The position numbers and the translations under genes are program-made. From assembly GCF_029335485.1 (NCBI RefSeq), contig NZ_JARJLM010000302.1, forward strand, positions 1 through 54,566: 54,566 bases of DNA. The letters are read 5' to 3'. Numbering within the stretch: the stretch's first letter is position 1; every line of letters begins with the position of its first letter. The DNA comes from Cupriavidus basilensis. Lineage in GTDB: Bacteria; Pseudomonadota; Gammaproteobacteria; Burkholderiales; Burkholderiaceae. The notes beneath the pieces were generated by a model. That model had not been told where the DNA came from, ran no database searches, and saw only the letters and a program-made list of their open reading frames with translations. Below are positions 1 to 10,298 of this stretch, piece after piece.

Positions 1-811
1 CGGGGTCGATGCCGAACTCCGCCACCGCCTGCCGGTTAGTGGAAACCGCGACGAAGTGGCTGGCCAACTGCGCCGGCGGCACGCCGTGGCGCAGGAACCA
101 GGTGCGTGCGGTTTGCGCGTTGGCCATGGTCTCCAGCGTGGTGAAGGTCTTGGAGCAGACCACCACGAGCGTGCTGGCAGGATCCAGCCGCGCCAGCACG
201 GTCGCGAGATCGCTGCCGTCTACATTGGCGACGAAATGCATGCGCGGCCCGCCGGTATCCAGGTGCGCGAGCGCGCGGCAGACCATGCGCGGCCCGAGGT
301 CCGAGCCGCCGATGCCGATGTTGATCACGTCGGTGATCCGGCGGCCATCCCAGCCGCGCCACGCGCCGCCGCGCACTGCGCCGGAAAAGCGCTCCATCTG
401 TGCCAGCACCGCGGCCACGTCGCCGGCCACCGCCACGCCCTGCGCGTGAAAGCCGTCCTCCGGCCACGCACGCAACGCCATATGCAGCGCGGCGCGGCGC
501 TCAGTGGTGTTGACCGCTTCTCCGCGGTACATGGCGTCGCGCCGTGCGCTCACGCCAGCCTCGTCGGCCAGCGCGAACAACAGCGCCATGGTGGTATCGG
601 TGACGCGGTTCTTGGCGTAGTCCAGCGTCAGGCCGGCCGCCTCGGCCACGAAGCCTGCGCCGCGGGCTTCACCCTGCGGGCCGTCGAACCAGTCGCGCAG
701 GTGGGCATGGCGAATGGCTTGCACATGCGCTTCCAGGCGCCGCCACGTCGGCAGGGAACGGGACCCTTGGAGCATGGGGGACATCGGGGACGTGGCGGAC
801 TTCGGGGACAT
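1..811 (-). CDS. pgi: Glucose-6-phosphate isomerase, 3' end cut off by the window
   Basis: Interconverts glucose 6-phosphate and fructose 6-phosphate in the cytoplasm. The reverse-strand frame is open from the ATG at 811 to the window edge (270 codons, no stop), about half of the usual ~540 residues. The visible part carries the sugar-isomerase core: a NIGIGGSDLGPRM phosphate-binding loop, a HFVANVDGSDL stretch and a VVVCSKTFTTLET stretch, all typical of PGI. The N-terminus has a small MSPKSATSPMSPM low-complexity stretch with several possible ATGs, so the start could be 12 codons or fewer further in. It lies 67 bp downstream of zwf on the same strand, so the two are probably co-transcribed. 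Identification is secure; the start is less so. Confidence 0.9.
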   Translation of the reverse strand, partial: MSPKSATSPMSPMLQGSRSLPTWRRLEAHVQAIRHAHLRDWFDGPQGEARGAGFVAEAAGLTLDYAKNRVTDTTMALLFALADEAGVSARRDAMYRGEAVNTTERRAALHMALRAWPEDGFHAQGVAVAGDVAAVLAQMERFSGAVRGGAWRGWDGRRITDVINIGIGGSDLGPRMVCRALAHLDTGGPRMHFVANVDGSDLATVLARLDPASTLVVVCSKTFTTLETMANAQTARTWFLRHGVPPAQLASHFVAVSTNRQAVAEFGIDP

Positions 812-878
812 CGAATCAACTCCTGTACTCGCCGCCACGCCAACAACCGCCGGCGCGCCGCAATGCATCAGACTTGCC

Positions 879-2372
<1,494 letters not shown>

Positions 2373-2564
2373 GTCACGAATCGGTTGGTCGAGTCGGGTT
2401 GCATTCGGCTTGGGGGCCTATCACGCTAGAATTCTGGTTTTGTCGAGATAAGGATGCCGGGGTAAGATCGGATCCGACATTGGCCTGAACTGAAGCGCGT
2501 AATGAAGAAGGCATCTGCGAAAAAAAGCGCTGTCCGCTGGCGTAGTGAAGGTGCTCAAGCGCCT

Positions 2565-3110
2565 GCATAATCCGCCGAACATGGTCCTGCTCTGCGTACG
2601 GTGGTACGTAAGCCTATTCGCTGAGCCTGTGCGATCTCGATGAAATGATGGCCGAGCGTGGTCTTGCGGTCGATCACTCGACCGTGCACCGCTGAGTTAT
2701 CAAGCTGCTGCCGCTGTTCGAGAAGGCGTTTCGCCACCACAAGCGCCCGGTTGGCAAGAGCTGGCGAATGGACGAAACCTACCTCAAGGTGCGGGGCGAG
2801 TGGGCGTACCTCTATCGCGCCGTGGACAAGGCCGGCAACACCATCGACTTTCTGCTGCGGGCTCGTCGCGACAAGGCTGCCACCCGGCGTTGCTTCGAGA
2901 AAGCCATTGGCCAGAACGGCGCGCCTGATACCGTGACCATTGACAAACGCGGTGCCGCACTGCACGCCGCGAACGCGCAGCGCGAGACGCCCATCACGAT
3001 CCGTCAGCGCAAGTACCTGAACAACATCATCGAGCAGGACCAGCGCCTGGCCGATTCCAGTGCTACCACAGCATTGCCGCGTCACGGTCCGTCTTGAGTG
3101 TCCTTCCCGC
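2565..3110 (+). pseudogene. Decayed IS6-family transposase
   Basis: Reading through breaks gives the middle of an IS6/IS26-type DDE transposase: [17 protein letters not shown], a TGA stop, then the intact stretch from 2768 with MDETYLKVRGEWAYLYR and the second catalytic Asp in VTIDK. The protein continues to KYLNNIIEQD near 3045 and then leaves the family sequence, losing the catalytic Glu region and the C-terminus. The N-terminal part upstream of about 2630 is in other frames. It is therefore a non-functional relic lying between zwf and the ABC transporter operon. Two other IS6 fragments occur in this window at 23.5 and 28 kb. Confidence 0.85.
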
Positions 3111-3209
3111 TGATAATCGAGATCCCGGCCGACCAGTTTGGAACGCACTCGGCGGACAGTATCAGAAACCCGCCGAGCCAAAGCTTGGCAGCCGTGATCG
3201 AAGGCAATT

Positions 3210-4052
3210 TCAAGGAATAGGCGTGAACTTCAATTCGCTCAAGGGGACAACCTTGTCTTCACGGACCATCTTGTATTCGGTGTTGGGGCCCAGCCACTTG
3301 TTCCAGAGCTGGTTGATCTCGCCTGCCCTGTCCATGGCCAGCAACGCCTCGTTCACCTTGGCCAGCAGCGCCGGTTCGCCCTTCTTCATACCCACGCCGA
3401 TCGGCTGATAGGTCATTGGCTCGGCGATCATCTTCAGCTCAATGCCACCGCTCTTCGACTGATTCACCAGCTTGGTGATCGTCATGGTGTTGGAGACGAT
3501 GCCCAATGCCTTGCCCTGCTGCACGGCCATATAGGCGGAGCCCGTATCCTGGAAGGTCACCGGGTCCGAACCGTTCATCTTGATCGACAGTTCGGAGGTC
3601 GAACCTTTGGCTGCCGCCAGTCGCTTTCCCTTGTAGTCGGCCTTGCTCGTGCCCGGATCGCTAGCCTTCACGGCCAACATTTCCTTGGCGAGGTAGTAAG
3701 GATCGCTGAACTGGATCTGCTCCGCGCGACCGAGCGTGTAAGCCAGGTTGGCCACCGTCACGTCGACCCGGCCCATCTTGACTTCGGGCACGCGTGCCTC
3801 GACCGACAACGGGGTGATCTTGGCTACCACACCCAAGCGCTTGGCCAGCGCCTGGCACATCTCGACGTCAAAGCCCACCATCTCCCGGGTTTTCGGATCC
3901 GGTGCGGCGAATGGAGGCACGTCGGCGAAGGTGCCACAACGCAACTCCTTGTTCTTCTGTATCTCCGCCCATTGGTCGGCCAAGGCCGCAAAAGGAGCAG
4001 TGCCCAGGCAAGCGAGGACAGCCAGGCGTGCAGCGGTGGAATAAACCGACAT
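3210..4052 (-). CDS. ABC transporter periplasmic substrate-binding protein, family 3
   Basis: Periplasmic receptor of a polar amino-acid-type importer; 280 residues, normal for solute-binding family 3. The N-terminus MSVYSTAARLAVLACLGTA is a signal peptide with a likely cleavage after ALA in AALADQ. The mature start (KELRCGTFADVPPFA), the GFDVEMCQALAKRLG stretch and RVDVTVANL belong to the family. An AGGAG ribosome site precedes the ATG by about 8 nt. It is the last gene of the leftward operon SDR-permease-permease-ATPase-binding protein. The specific ligand cannot be read from sequence; family members bind amino acids, opines or related small amines. Co-regulation with pxp and sugar-acid genes argues against a simple proteinogenic amino acid. 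Confidence 0.9.
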   Translation of the reverse strand: MSVYSTAARLAVLACLGTAPFAALADQWAEIQKNKELRCGTFADVPPFAAPDPKTREMVGFDVEMCQALAKRLGVVAKITPLSVEARVPEVKMGRVDVTVANLAYTLGRAEQIQFSDPYYLAKEMLAVKASDPGTSKADYKGKRLAAAKGSTSELSIKMNGSDPVTFQDTGSAYMAVQQGKALGIVSNTMTITKLVNQSKSGGIELKMIAEPMTYQPIGVGMKKGEPALLAKVNEALLAMDRAGEINQLWNKWLGPNTEYKMVREDKVVPLSELKFTPIP

Positions 4053-4086
4053 ATCAGACTCCTAAATATTAGGGAACAGGGATGAT

Positions 4087-4821
4087 TCAATGCGAGCGCA
4101 GGTCCGACAAAAAGCGTTTTGCGCGGGGGTGTTGCGGGTCACGGAAGAAGGCATTCGGCTCGGCGACTTCCAGGATGCAGCCGGCGTCCATGAACCACAC
4201 GCGGTCGGCGACCTCTCGTGCGAAGTTCATTTCATGGGTAACGCACATCATGGTCATGCCATCGTTTGCCAGACTGCGCATCACGGCCAGCACCTCGCCG
4301 ACCATCTCCGGGTCGAGCGCGCTGGTCGGCTCGTCGAACAGCATGGCGGGTGGTTCCATCGCCAGGGCCCGCGCAATGGCCACGCGCTGCTGCTGGCCTC
4401 CGGAGAGTTGCGTCGGATAGGCGTCAGCCTTGTTTGCCAGGCCAACCCGCTCCAGCAGTTGCATCGCCTTGTCGCGGGCTTCACCGCGGCGGACCCCGCG
4501 CACTCGCATGGGCGACAGCACGATGTTCTCGAGCACCGAAAGATGGGGAAACAGGTTGAAGCTCTGAAACACAAAGCCAATATGGCTGCGCACCTTGTTG
4601 AGCGCGTCGCTGCTCATCGGCGCATGTACGTTGTTTCCGTCGAACAGTATCTCGCCGGACCTGATTTCCTCCAACCGGTTGACCGTGCGGATGAGCGTAG
4701 ACTTGCCGGAGCCAGAAGGCCCGCAGACCACGACGACCTCGCCCTTCTTGACCTCCGCGTTGATGTTGTTCAAGGCACAGTAGTCGCCGTACCATTTGCA
4801 GACATTAGAGAACTTGATCAT
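4087..4821 (-). CDS. ABC transporter ATP-binding protein, polar amino acid type
   Basis: Energises the importer in the inner membrane by ATP hydrolysis. The 244-residue GlnQ/HisP-like protein has Walker [10 protein letters not shown] at residues 34-42, the Q-loop near [11 protein letters not shown], the signature LSGGQQQR at 139-146 and Walker [13 protein letters not shown] from 159. All functional motifs are complete. It lies between the second permease and the binding-protein gene, 24 bp after the permease stop, in a typical family 3 importer operon. Confidence 0.95.
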   Translation of the reverse strand: MIKFSNVCKWYGDYCALNNINAEVKKGEVVVVCGPSGSGKSTLIRTVNRLEEIRSGEILFDGNNVHAPMSSDALNKVRSHIGFVFQSFNLFPHLSVLENIVLSPMRVRGVRRGEARDKAMQLLERVGLANKADAYPTQLSGGQQQRVAIARALAMEPPAMLFDEPTSALDPEMVGEVLAVMRSLANDGMTMMCVTHEMNFAREVADRVWFMDAGCILEVAEPNAFFRDPQHPRAKRFLSDLRSH

Positions 4822-4845
4822 GTCGATGACTCAATTGGTGAGCAC

Positions 4846-5592
4846 TTACGGTTCAACGGCCAACGGCTGGGGAGCGATGGATGCCAGGGTCGCGCCTTTC
4901 CCTGCCCGCTTGGCCGCGATTCGAAGCTCCAGTTCCCGAGCAGCACGCGTCAAGCTCCAGCACACGACGAAATAGATCACCGCCAGCAGGAAGAAGACAT
5001 GGAATGGCTTGGTCAGCAGCGCATTGTTGATCTGATTGGCAGCGAAGGTCAGCTCCGGCACATTGATCACGTAGCCGAGCGTTGTTTCCTTGATGGTCGA
5101 GACGAACTGCGCCAGCATGCTCGGCAGCATGTTGTAGAGCGCTTGCGGAAGGATCACCAGCCGCATGGCCCCAAGGTAGCTATGCCCCAGAGCCCGCGCC
5201 GCCTCCATCTGCCCTTTCGGCAGTGCCTCGATCCCTGCACGCACCACCTCGCAAAGGTAGGCTCCCTCGTAGATGACCAGCGTGCACAGCATCGTGGTAA
5301 AGCCTGAAACGTTGCGCCCGATCAGCAGTGGCACGAGGAAGTACACCCACAGGATGATCATCAGCAGCGGCACTCCCCGCACCACATACACCAGCGCGGT
5401 GGCCGGAGCACGGAGCCAGCGCCAGGGCGACAGTCGCGCCAGCGCCAGCAGCACGCTCAGCGGAAACGCAAGCAGGATGCCGAGCACCGACAGGATCAGC
5501 GTGCAAGCGATTCCGCCCAGGGGTCCATTCGGGTACTGGCCAATCAGCAGCAGCAGCCAGTTTTCGCGCAGGATGTCGATCAGTGTCGTCAT
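4846..5592 (-). CDS. ABC transporter permease, His/Glu/Gln/Arg type
   Basis: Inner-membrane channel subunit of the importer; 248 residues with about five hydrophobic helices. The ATPase-contacting EAA-type loop is visible as EALPKGQMEAARALGHS, the hallmark of polar amino-acid permeases (HisM/GlnP family). The ATG is preceded by GGAGG at a good distance, and only 3 bp separate it from the stop of the preceding permease gene, suggesting translational coupling. The C-terminus is slightly extended and hydrophilic. It presumably forms a heterodimer with the 233-residue permease upstream. Confidence 0.92.
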   Translation of the reverse strand: MTTLIDILRENWLLLLIGQYPNGPLGGIACTLILSVLGILLAFPLSVLLALARLSPWRWLRAPATALVYVVRGVPLLMIILWVYFLVPLLIGRNVSGFTTMLCTLVIYEGAYLCEVVRAGIEALPKGQMEAARALGHSYLGAMRLVILPQALYNMLPSMLAQFVSTIKETTLGYVINVPELTFAANQINNALLTKPFHVFFLLAVIYFVVCWSLTRAARELELRIAAKRAGKGATLASIAPQPLAVEP

Positions 5593-5595
5593 GGT

Positions 5596-6297
5596 TCACC
5601 TCCCTGCCACGACGCGGAAGCGGCGGGCCAGCCAGGCACCGGCGGCCATGATCAGGAGCGAGAAGGCCAGATACATGACCGTCGCAAGCAGGTAGGATTC
5701 GAAGGCCCGGAAACTGGTGTTCTCGATCTCCTTGACCGCATGGGTCATCTCCGACACGCCGATGGCCATCGCCAGGCTACTGTTCTTGAAGAGCGAAACG
5801 CTGTGGTTGATCAATGCCGGCAATGCATTGCGCACAGCCTGCGGCATCAGCACATGGCGCATGGCGCCAAGGAAGCTGTTGCCGAGTGCCCGGGCCGCCT
5901 CCTCCTGCCCCGGGGGGATCGCGCGAAGGCCGGAGCGCAGGTCCTCGCTGAAGTAGGCTGCCTGGCACAAGCCTAGCGCGAGGATGGAAAACAAGACCTC
6001 GGCGTGATGCTCTCCAACCCACGCCTGCATCGGGTCAGGCAGCAGGCTGGAGATGCCGAAGTACCAGAGCATCAGTTGGACCAGCGTCGGCACATTGCAG
6101 TGGTACGAGACATAGCCCGCAACAAAGCGCTCCGCCAGCCGGCTGGGCGTCAGCCGCAGCGTCAGCAACAGGAAGGCCAGCGCCATCGCCAGCGCCCAGG
6201 AGCCGCCGGCGATCAACAGCGTCATCTTTACGCCCTCAATCAGCATACGGCTGAACTCGGGGTTCAGCAGGATCGCCATCAGATCGAAGCCATGCAT
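5596..6297 (-). CDS. ABC transporter permease, His/Glu/Gln/Arg type
   Basis: Second inner-membrane channel subunit, 233 residues from the ATG at 6297 (MHGFDLMAILLNPEF). The frame is open further upstream to 6579, but that extension is an arginine/serine-rich shadow of the SDR gene and lacks homology character, so the shorter start is chosen. The EAA-type loop is AIPPGQEEAARALGNSF and the helices are typical. It starts 13 bp after the SDR gene stop, so the SDR and transporter genes form one operon. Confidence 0.92.
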   Translation of the reverse strand: MHGFDLMAILLNPEFSRMLIEGVKMTLLIAGGSWALAMALAFLLLTLRLTPSRLAERFVAGYVSYHCNVPTLVQLMLWYFGISSLLPDPMQAWVGEHHAEVLFSILALGLCQAAYFSEDLRSGLRAIPPGQEEAARALGNSFLGAMRHVLMPQAVRNALPALINHSVSLFKNSSLAMAIGVSEMTHAVKEIENTSFRAFESYLLATVMYLAFSLLIMAAGAWLARRFRVVAGR

Positions 6298-6310
6298 GAT
6301 TCGGCCCCGT

Positions 6311-7063
6311 TCAGTCTTGCAGTGGTTCGGGGCGCATCGTGGAGAGGCCACCGGGCACCTGCAGCGTCGGCGTGATCTCCATGTGCCCGATATTGACGGC
6401 GACCGGCGCGGCGATGGCAAAGGCGATCGCATCGGCGATATCGGCGGCCTGCGGCAGCTCGAAGCCCTTGACGAAGCGCTCGTAGGTTTCGGCACTGTCG
6501 CCATGCACATGGGCGAAGATGTCGGTGGCGACGCGTCCTGGGCAGATCTCGGTGACACGCACGCGCTTGCCGTAGGCATCGATGCGCAATTGCCGCGACA
6601 GCATGCTCACCGCTGCCTTGGTGGCGTGGTAGGTGGAGTTGCCTCCGAAGTTATACGCGCCGGCAATCGAGCTGATGTTGACCACATGGCCGCGATCGCG
6701 CGCCACCATGCCCGGAAGCACCAGCCGGCACAGATGCAGCACTGCGCGCAAATTCACGTCTACCAGCAGATCAATGCCAGCGGCATCCGCGTTGAGCAGG
6801 GAGCCGGGGCGATCCACGCCAGCGTTGTTGACCAGGACGTCGAAGCTCACCTCCTTCGCCAGCTTTGTGATGCCGGCCAGGTCAGTCACGTCGATTGCAT
6901 GCGGGATGCAGCCGGTACGCTGAGCCAGGGCGGCGAGCGCGTCTGCGCCACGTGCCAGGGCATGCACCTGCAGGCCTTCGCGACACAGACGTTCGACGAC
7001 GGCGGCACCGATGCCGGAAGAAGCGCCAGTGACCAAGGCTGTTTTGTAGTCTGAGAAAGGCAT
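6311..7063 (-). CDS. Short-chain dehydrogenase/reductase
   Basis: Classical SDR oxidoreductase of 250 residues: cofactor loop TGASSGIG at 12-19, NNAG at 79-82, catalytic Ser near 131-132, Tyr145 and Lys149 (YHATK). Absence of an acidic residue right after the second beta strand (LQVHALARG) is compatible with NADP use, but this is only inference. It is the first gene of the operon that continues with the ABC importer. A LysR-type box (7141-7155) lies 78 bp upstream of its ATG and also occurs in front of the accB and aminotransferase operons. It probably oxidises or reduces the imported substrate or a derived intermediate. Confidence 0.88.
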   Translation of the reverse strand: MPFSDYKTALVTGASSGIGAAVVERLCREGLQVHALARGADALAALAQRTGCIPHAIDVTDLAGITKLAKEVSFDVLVNNAGVDRPGSLLNADAAGIDLLVDVNLRAVLHLCRLVLPGMVARDRGHVVNISSIAGAYNFGGNSTYHATKAAVSMLSRQLRIDAYGKRVRVTEICPGRVATDIFAHVHGDSAETYERFVKGFELPQAADIADAIAFAIAAPVAVNIGHMEITPTLQVPGGLSTMRPEPLQD

Positions 7064-7409
7064 ATGAATCCTGTACGATGGCTTGATGTCAATTTATCGA
7101 GCGCCGGCCTTTTACGCCAAGATGGAATGTCTTTGGCGAGATAGGACCCTCTTATGTCGGGGTAACCCTAATACGAAGCCCAGATACTACTGGCTGGAAA
7201 TGCGGCTGAAAAAGCAGGATGACCAGCTGTGCCGCTGCAAAATAACGCACCATTGCCGTGCGGCCATGCACGCTCAGGCGAGCCAAAATGGTGAAGACCT
7301 GGTGACCCGGACAGATCGCGATCCGTAGATGTCGGTCCAGGCCTGCGCTTTCGTCCTGGCCATGCCCTGAAATGGCGTGTGCCTGACGCTATCCAGCGTT
7401 GGCCACCTA
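7064..7409. other. Intergenic region between the SDR and pxpA operons
   Basis: No convincing gene; short frames here lack codon character. It contains the promoter side of the SDR/ABC operon, including the regulator box at 7141-7155. The rest, between the box and the pxpA stop, shows nothing recognisable. Confidence 0.6.
7141..7155. promoter_or_regulatory. Putative LysR-type operator, copy 1
   Basis: ATAGGACCCTCTTAT is an imperfect inverted repeat ATAGG-N5-CTTAT that fits the T-N11-A rule for LysR-type regulators. It lies 78 bp upstream of the SDR start. The same box, ATAGG-N5-C(C/T)TAT, recurs at 12214-12228 and 13260-13274, each in front of a target operon. The bases following copies 1 and 2 are also alike (TCTTATG-N-CG). 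Confidence 0.65.
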
Positions 7410-8210
7410 TCAATACTGTTTAGATGTTGTTGCACCGGGAACGTGCGCGAGCTGCCGCGAGATCGGCACGATGCGGCCGCCAAGGGACTCGATTTCTTCT
7501 CGCAAGCGTAGTGTGAGCGCCACAGCCCCGGGCGTGTCGCCGTGGACAAGGATGGAACGCGGCCGCATCGGCAACGTGTTGCCGGTGTGCGTGGCGACCG
7601 TGCCTTCCGTGAGCAGCCGCCGCACACGGGCCAGTACCCGCTCTTCGTCGTGGATCACCGCACCGGGCAGGGCGCGGCTGACGAGCAGGCCCTGGTCGTC
7701 GTAAGCGCGGTCTGCGAGGAAGCTGACGGCGACAGGCAACCCGAGGCTGGCGGCCGCACCTTCGATCGCCTGGCTGCTCGAAGTGCTGATAATAAGCTGT
7801 GGATCGAAAGCCGCTATCGCCTCCAGAAGCGGAACGGCCCACGCCGGATCGGCTGCTGCCTTGTTGCCGAGAGCGCCATGAAAACTCATGTGCGTCATCC
7901 GGCTGCCCCGTGCGCGGGCAATGCCTGCCAATGCGCCGAGCTGGTACGTGACCATCGCCGCGAGTTCAGGCAGATCGATCTGCATCAGTCGCCGCCCGAA
8001 ACCCTGCCGGTCGGGGAAGCCCACATGGGCGCCCACATCGACGCCGCGCTGGAGCGCCAGGCGCACGGTACGGTCCATGATGAGCGGGTCGCCGGCGTGG
8101 AAGCCACACGCCACGTTGGCCGAAGAAATCAGCGACATCAGCGCCTCGTCGTCGCCCATGCGCCACGGGCCAAAGCCCTCGCCCAGATCGGCATTGAGAT
8201 CAATTTCCAT
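7410..8210 (-). CDS. pxpA: LamB/YcsF family protein, 5-oxoprolinase subunit A-like
   Basis: Member of the LamB/YcsF family, the A component of the ATP-dependent 5-oxoprolinase PxpABC. The 266-residue product starts with the family hallmark MEIDLNADLGEGFG and keeps NVACGFHAGDP, VGAHVGFPD and the C-terminal VHGDTPGAV. Length is about 10 residues above the usual ~250. It is the last gene of the leftward operon accB-accC-pxpB-pxpC-BCCP-like-pxpA. Because pxpB/pxpC also match the carboxyltransferase half of urea carboxylase and accB/accC lie in the same operon, the real substrate may be a lactam or amide other than 5-oxoproline. Confidence 0.9.
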   Translation of the reverse strand: MEIDLNADLGEGFGPWRMGDDEALMSLISSANVACGFHAGDPLIMDRTVRLALQRGVDVGAHVGFPDRQGFGRRLMQIDLPELAAMVTYQLGALAGIARARGSRMTHMSFHGALGNKAAADPAWAVPLLEAIAAFDPQLIISTSSSQAIEGAAASLGLPVAVSFLADRAYDDQGLLVSRALPGAVIHDEERVLARVRRLLTEGTVATHTGNTLPMRPRSILVHGDTPGAVALTLRLREEIESLGGRIVPISRQLAHVPGATTSKQY

Positions 8211-8222
8211 GTCAACCCCTAG

Positions 8223-8636
8223 TCAGGAAGCACCTAGCACCACGAGCGGCGTGCCCCAGCCCACCACCGCGCCGTCGGGCTCCGGTATCTCCAGCACCAC
8301 CGCCTCGCGCGGAGCGGTCACCGGCAGCAGCAGCGGTCCGATCTGCAACAGGCCCAATGCCTGTGACTCTTGCACCGCAGTGCCCACGGCAGCGAGCGGG
8401 GCGCTGCGCTGGGGGTGGCGGTGACGGTACACACCTACGGAGCCAGCACGCACGATTTCGGGCGACGCGGGACTGCCGGCCGCTATTGGCGTCGGCGTCG
8501 GCAGCGCGACCATCTCCTGCACGGTGGCGCCTTCGCGCCGCAGGTGGAGATGGACGCCCGGGCCTTGCAGATCGAGCTCGGCAATATCGGTTGCCGCGAG
8601 CCATGCGCAGAGTTGGCGAATGTGTTCGGTTTCCAT
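8223..8636 (-). CDS. Biotin carboxyl carrier-like protein lacking the biotinylation lysine
   Basis: A 137-residue protein with the two-part layout of AccB: an N-terminal helix like that of AccB (METEHIRQLCAWLAATDIAELD, paralleling the start of AccB at 12134), a linker rich in Pro/Ala and a C-terminal biotinyl-like fold. Where AccB has EAMK this protein reads QIGP (residues 98-101), so the lysine is replaced by Pro101 and it cannot be biotinylated in the usual way. The ATG at 8636 is chosen because AGGAGG lies 8 nt upstream and it directly follows the pxpC stop; an ATG at 8660 is possible but would overlap pxpC. It may be a structural subunit of the carboxylase complex or a decaying duplicate. 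Confidence 0.75.
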   Translation of the reverse strand: METEHIRQLCAWLAATDIAELDLQGPGVHLHLRREGATVQEMVALPTPTPIAAGSPASPEIVRAGSVGVYRHRHPQRSAPLAAVGTAVQESQALGLLQIGPLLLPVTAPREAVVLEIPEPDGAVVGWGTPLVVLGAS

Positions 8637-8637
8637 C

Positions 8638-9630
8638 TCAGCGCCCTCCTGTTGCGCCATGCAGACCTACCAGGCGCCGAACATCGGCTAGCCACCCCTC
8701 GACTTCGTCCAGGGCGGCGACCGCCTCGTCCCACGTGGTTTCGACAAAGCGCACCTGGCTGCCGATCGGCGCCTGCCCCAGCCGCCACAGGTCAGCCTCG
8801 ATCACGGTGCCCAGCTTGGGGTAGCCGCCTGAGGGCTGGGCGTCGCGCATCTGCACGATGGGCTGCCCGCCGGGCGGCACCTGGATGACACCGGGCACAA
8901 TGCCATGCGAGCGCATTTCGACCGGCTGGCGCGCCGCCAACGACGGGCCGGCGAGCCGATACCCGTAGCGGTCGCTCTGCGCGGTGATCTTCCAGGGCTC
9001 GGACCAGAAGCTGCGCAGCGAAGCTTCGGTATAGAGTCCATACTCGGCGGCAGGCAGCACGCGCATCGCCGCAGCGCCGTCCACCAGCAGCGGCAAGCAG
9101 AAGGCCGGCGGCACCAGGCCGATGCCGGCACTGCCAGCCCCCTTGCCGAGCCCCGGCGAGATGGCCTGCAGCACGTCGCCACGCTTGAGCGCACGCCCGT
9201 CGAGACCGCCGAAGGCACCGCGCAATTGGGTGCTGCGTGACCCCAGGGCCACCGGCACGTCTACGCCGCCAGCCAGACAAAGATAGGCCCGGCAGGCGGG
9301 GATGGGACCAGGCTGCGGCACGCCCAGGCGCAGGGTCTGTCCGGCCCGGGCTTCATGCACCCACCACGGCAGCAGGGCCCGATCGTCGAGCTGCGCGGCA
9401 CAGTCCGCACCGGTCAGCGCGAAACGGCAGTCCTGTGTAAAGCGCGCCAGGAACGGGAAGACCGGCACTTCGATGCCTGCCGCCCCCTCGTCGTTGCCCA
9501 GCAGGAGGTTGCCGGCGGCCAGCGCCAGCGGGTCCATCGCCCCTGAAGTGCCGACTCCCCAACGGAGCGCGCCCAGGCGGCCCAGATCCTGGACGGTGGC
9601 CAGCGCGCTGGCAGAGAGGATCTCGATCAT
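8638..9630 (-). CDS. pxpC: Biotin-dependent carboxyltransferase family protein, 5-oxoprolinase subunit C-like
   Basis: KipA/AHS2-family protein of 330 residues, equivalent to PxpC and to the C-terminal half of the urea carboxylase carboxyltransferase domain. The N-terminus MIEILSASALATVQDLGRLG and GVGTSGAMDPLALAAGN are the family signature; LVPPAF and MRSHGIVPGVIQVPP in the second half also fit. The ATG at 9630 is chosen because it forms an ATGA overlap with the pxpB stop; the frame continues upstream to 9714 only as a shadow. Works as a complex with PxpB. Same operon as accC and accB. Confidence 0.9.
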   Translation of the reverse strand: MIEILSASALATVQDLGRLGALRWGVGTSGAMDPLALAAGNLLLGNDEGAAGIEVPVFPFLARFTQDCRFALTGADCAAQLDDRALLPWWVHEARAGQTLRLGVPQPGPIPACRAYLCLAGGVDVPVALGSRSTQLRGAFGGLDGRALKRGDVLQAISPGLGKGAGSAGIGLVPPAFCLPLLVDGAAAMRVLPAAEYGLYTEASLRSFWSEPWKITAQSDRYGYRLAGPSLAARQPVEMRSHGIVPGVIQVPPGGQPIVQMRDAQPSGGYPKLGTVIEADLWRLGQAPIGSQVRFVETTWDEAVAALDEVEGWLADVRRLVGLHGATGGR

Positions 9631-10286
9631 CGAATCACCTTCTCGACACGAAAGCGCAGTACATCCCCCGGCTGCAGCAACGCGGGCGGGTTCTTCTGCG
9701 GGTCGAAGAAACACATTTCGGAGCTGCCTATGGTGTTCCAGCCACTAGGCCCATCGGAGGCCGAAACGCCTGTCTGCGCCCCGCCAATGGACACCGCGCC
9801 GCCGGGAATGCTCAGGACAGGCACCTTGCGTCGCGGCGTGGCAATGCGGGGATCCATGCCGCCGAGGTAGCAGTAGCCGGGATGGCTGCCAAGCGCAAAG
9901 ACGTGATAGAGCGGCGCGCTGTGGCGCTCGACGATCTCGTCCACGGACAGACCCGTGTGGTTCACCACGTCCGCCATATGCGGGCCCGGTGCGCCGCCAT
10001 AGATGACTGGCAGTTCGATCAGGCGCCCGTCGCGAGCCAGGGGCGTGACGGCAAGCCAGGCCTCGTGCAGACGGGCTTCGATTTCCGCCAGCCTTGACGG
10101 CGGGCGCATGAAGCTCAACATCAGGTTATTCATGCCGGGTACGGCTTCGCGCACCTCGGGCCATGCTTCGGCCTCCTGCGCCAGCGCCCACAGGCGTTGC
10201 TGAGTCCCCAGGCTCAGCTCGCCTGGCGCCTCGAACAGCAGGGCAGTGGTGCCCAGGAGGCTGATGGTCCCCGTTTCGATGGTCAT
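9627..10286 (-). CDS. pxpB: Allophanate hydrolase subunit 1 family protein, 5-oxoprolinase subunit B-like
   Basis: KipI/AHS1-family protein of 219 residues, the partner of PxpC and equivalent to the other half of the urea carboxylase carboxyltransferase region. Family stretches are visible: SHPGYCYLGGMD, TPRRKVPVLSIPGGAV, and SGWNTIG near the C-terminus. An AAGGA site lies 8 nt before the ATG at 10286; a TTG at 10292 would add two residues. It overlaps pxpC by 4 bp and follows accC by 12 bp, pointing to tightly coupled translation and a multi-subunit enzyme. Confidence 0.9.
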   Translation of the reverse strand: MTIETGTISLLGTTALLFEAPGELSLGTQQRLWALAQEAEAWPEVREAVPGMNNLMLSFMRPPSRLAEIEARLHEAWLAVTPLARDGRLIELPVIYGGAPGPHMADVVNHTGLSVDEIVERHSAPLYHVFALGSHPGYCYLGGMDPRIATPRRKVPVLSIPGGAVSIGGAQTGVSASDGPSGWNTIGSSEMCFFDPQKNPPALLQPGDVLRFRVEKVIR

Positions 10287-10298
10287 GCTCAAGATCCT

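Noticed and set aside
8638-10286. Calling pxpB/pxpC kinase inhibitors (KipI/KipA)
   Set aside because: That older name reflects one Bacillus observation; the operon context fits the carboxyltransferase/5-oxoprolinase role.
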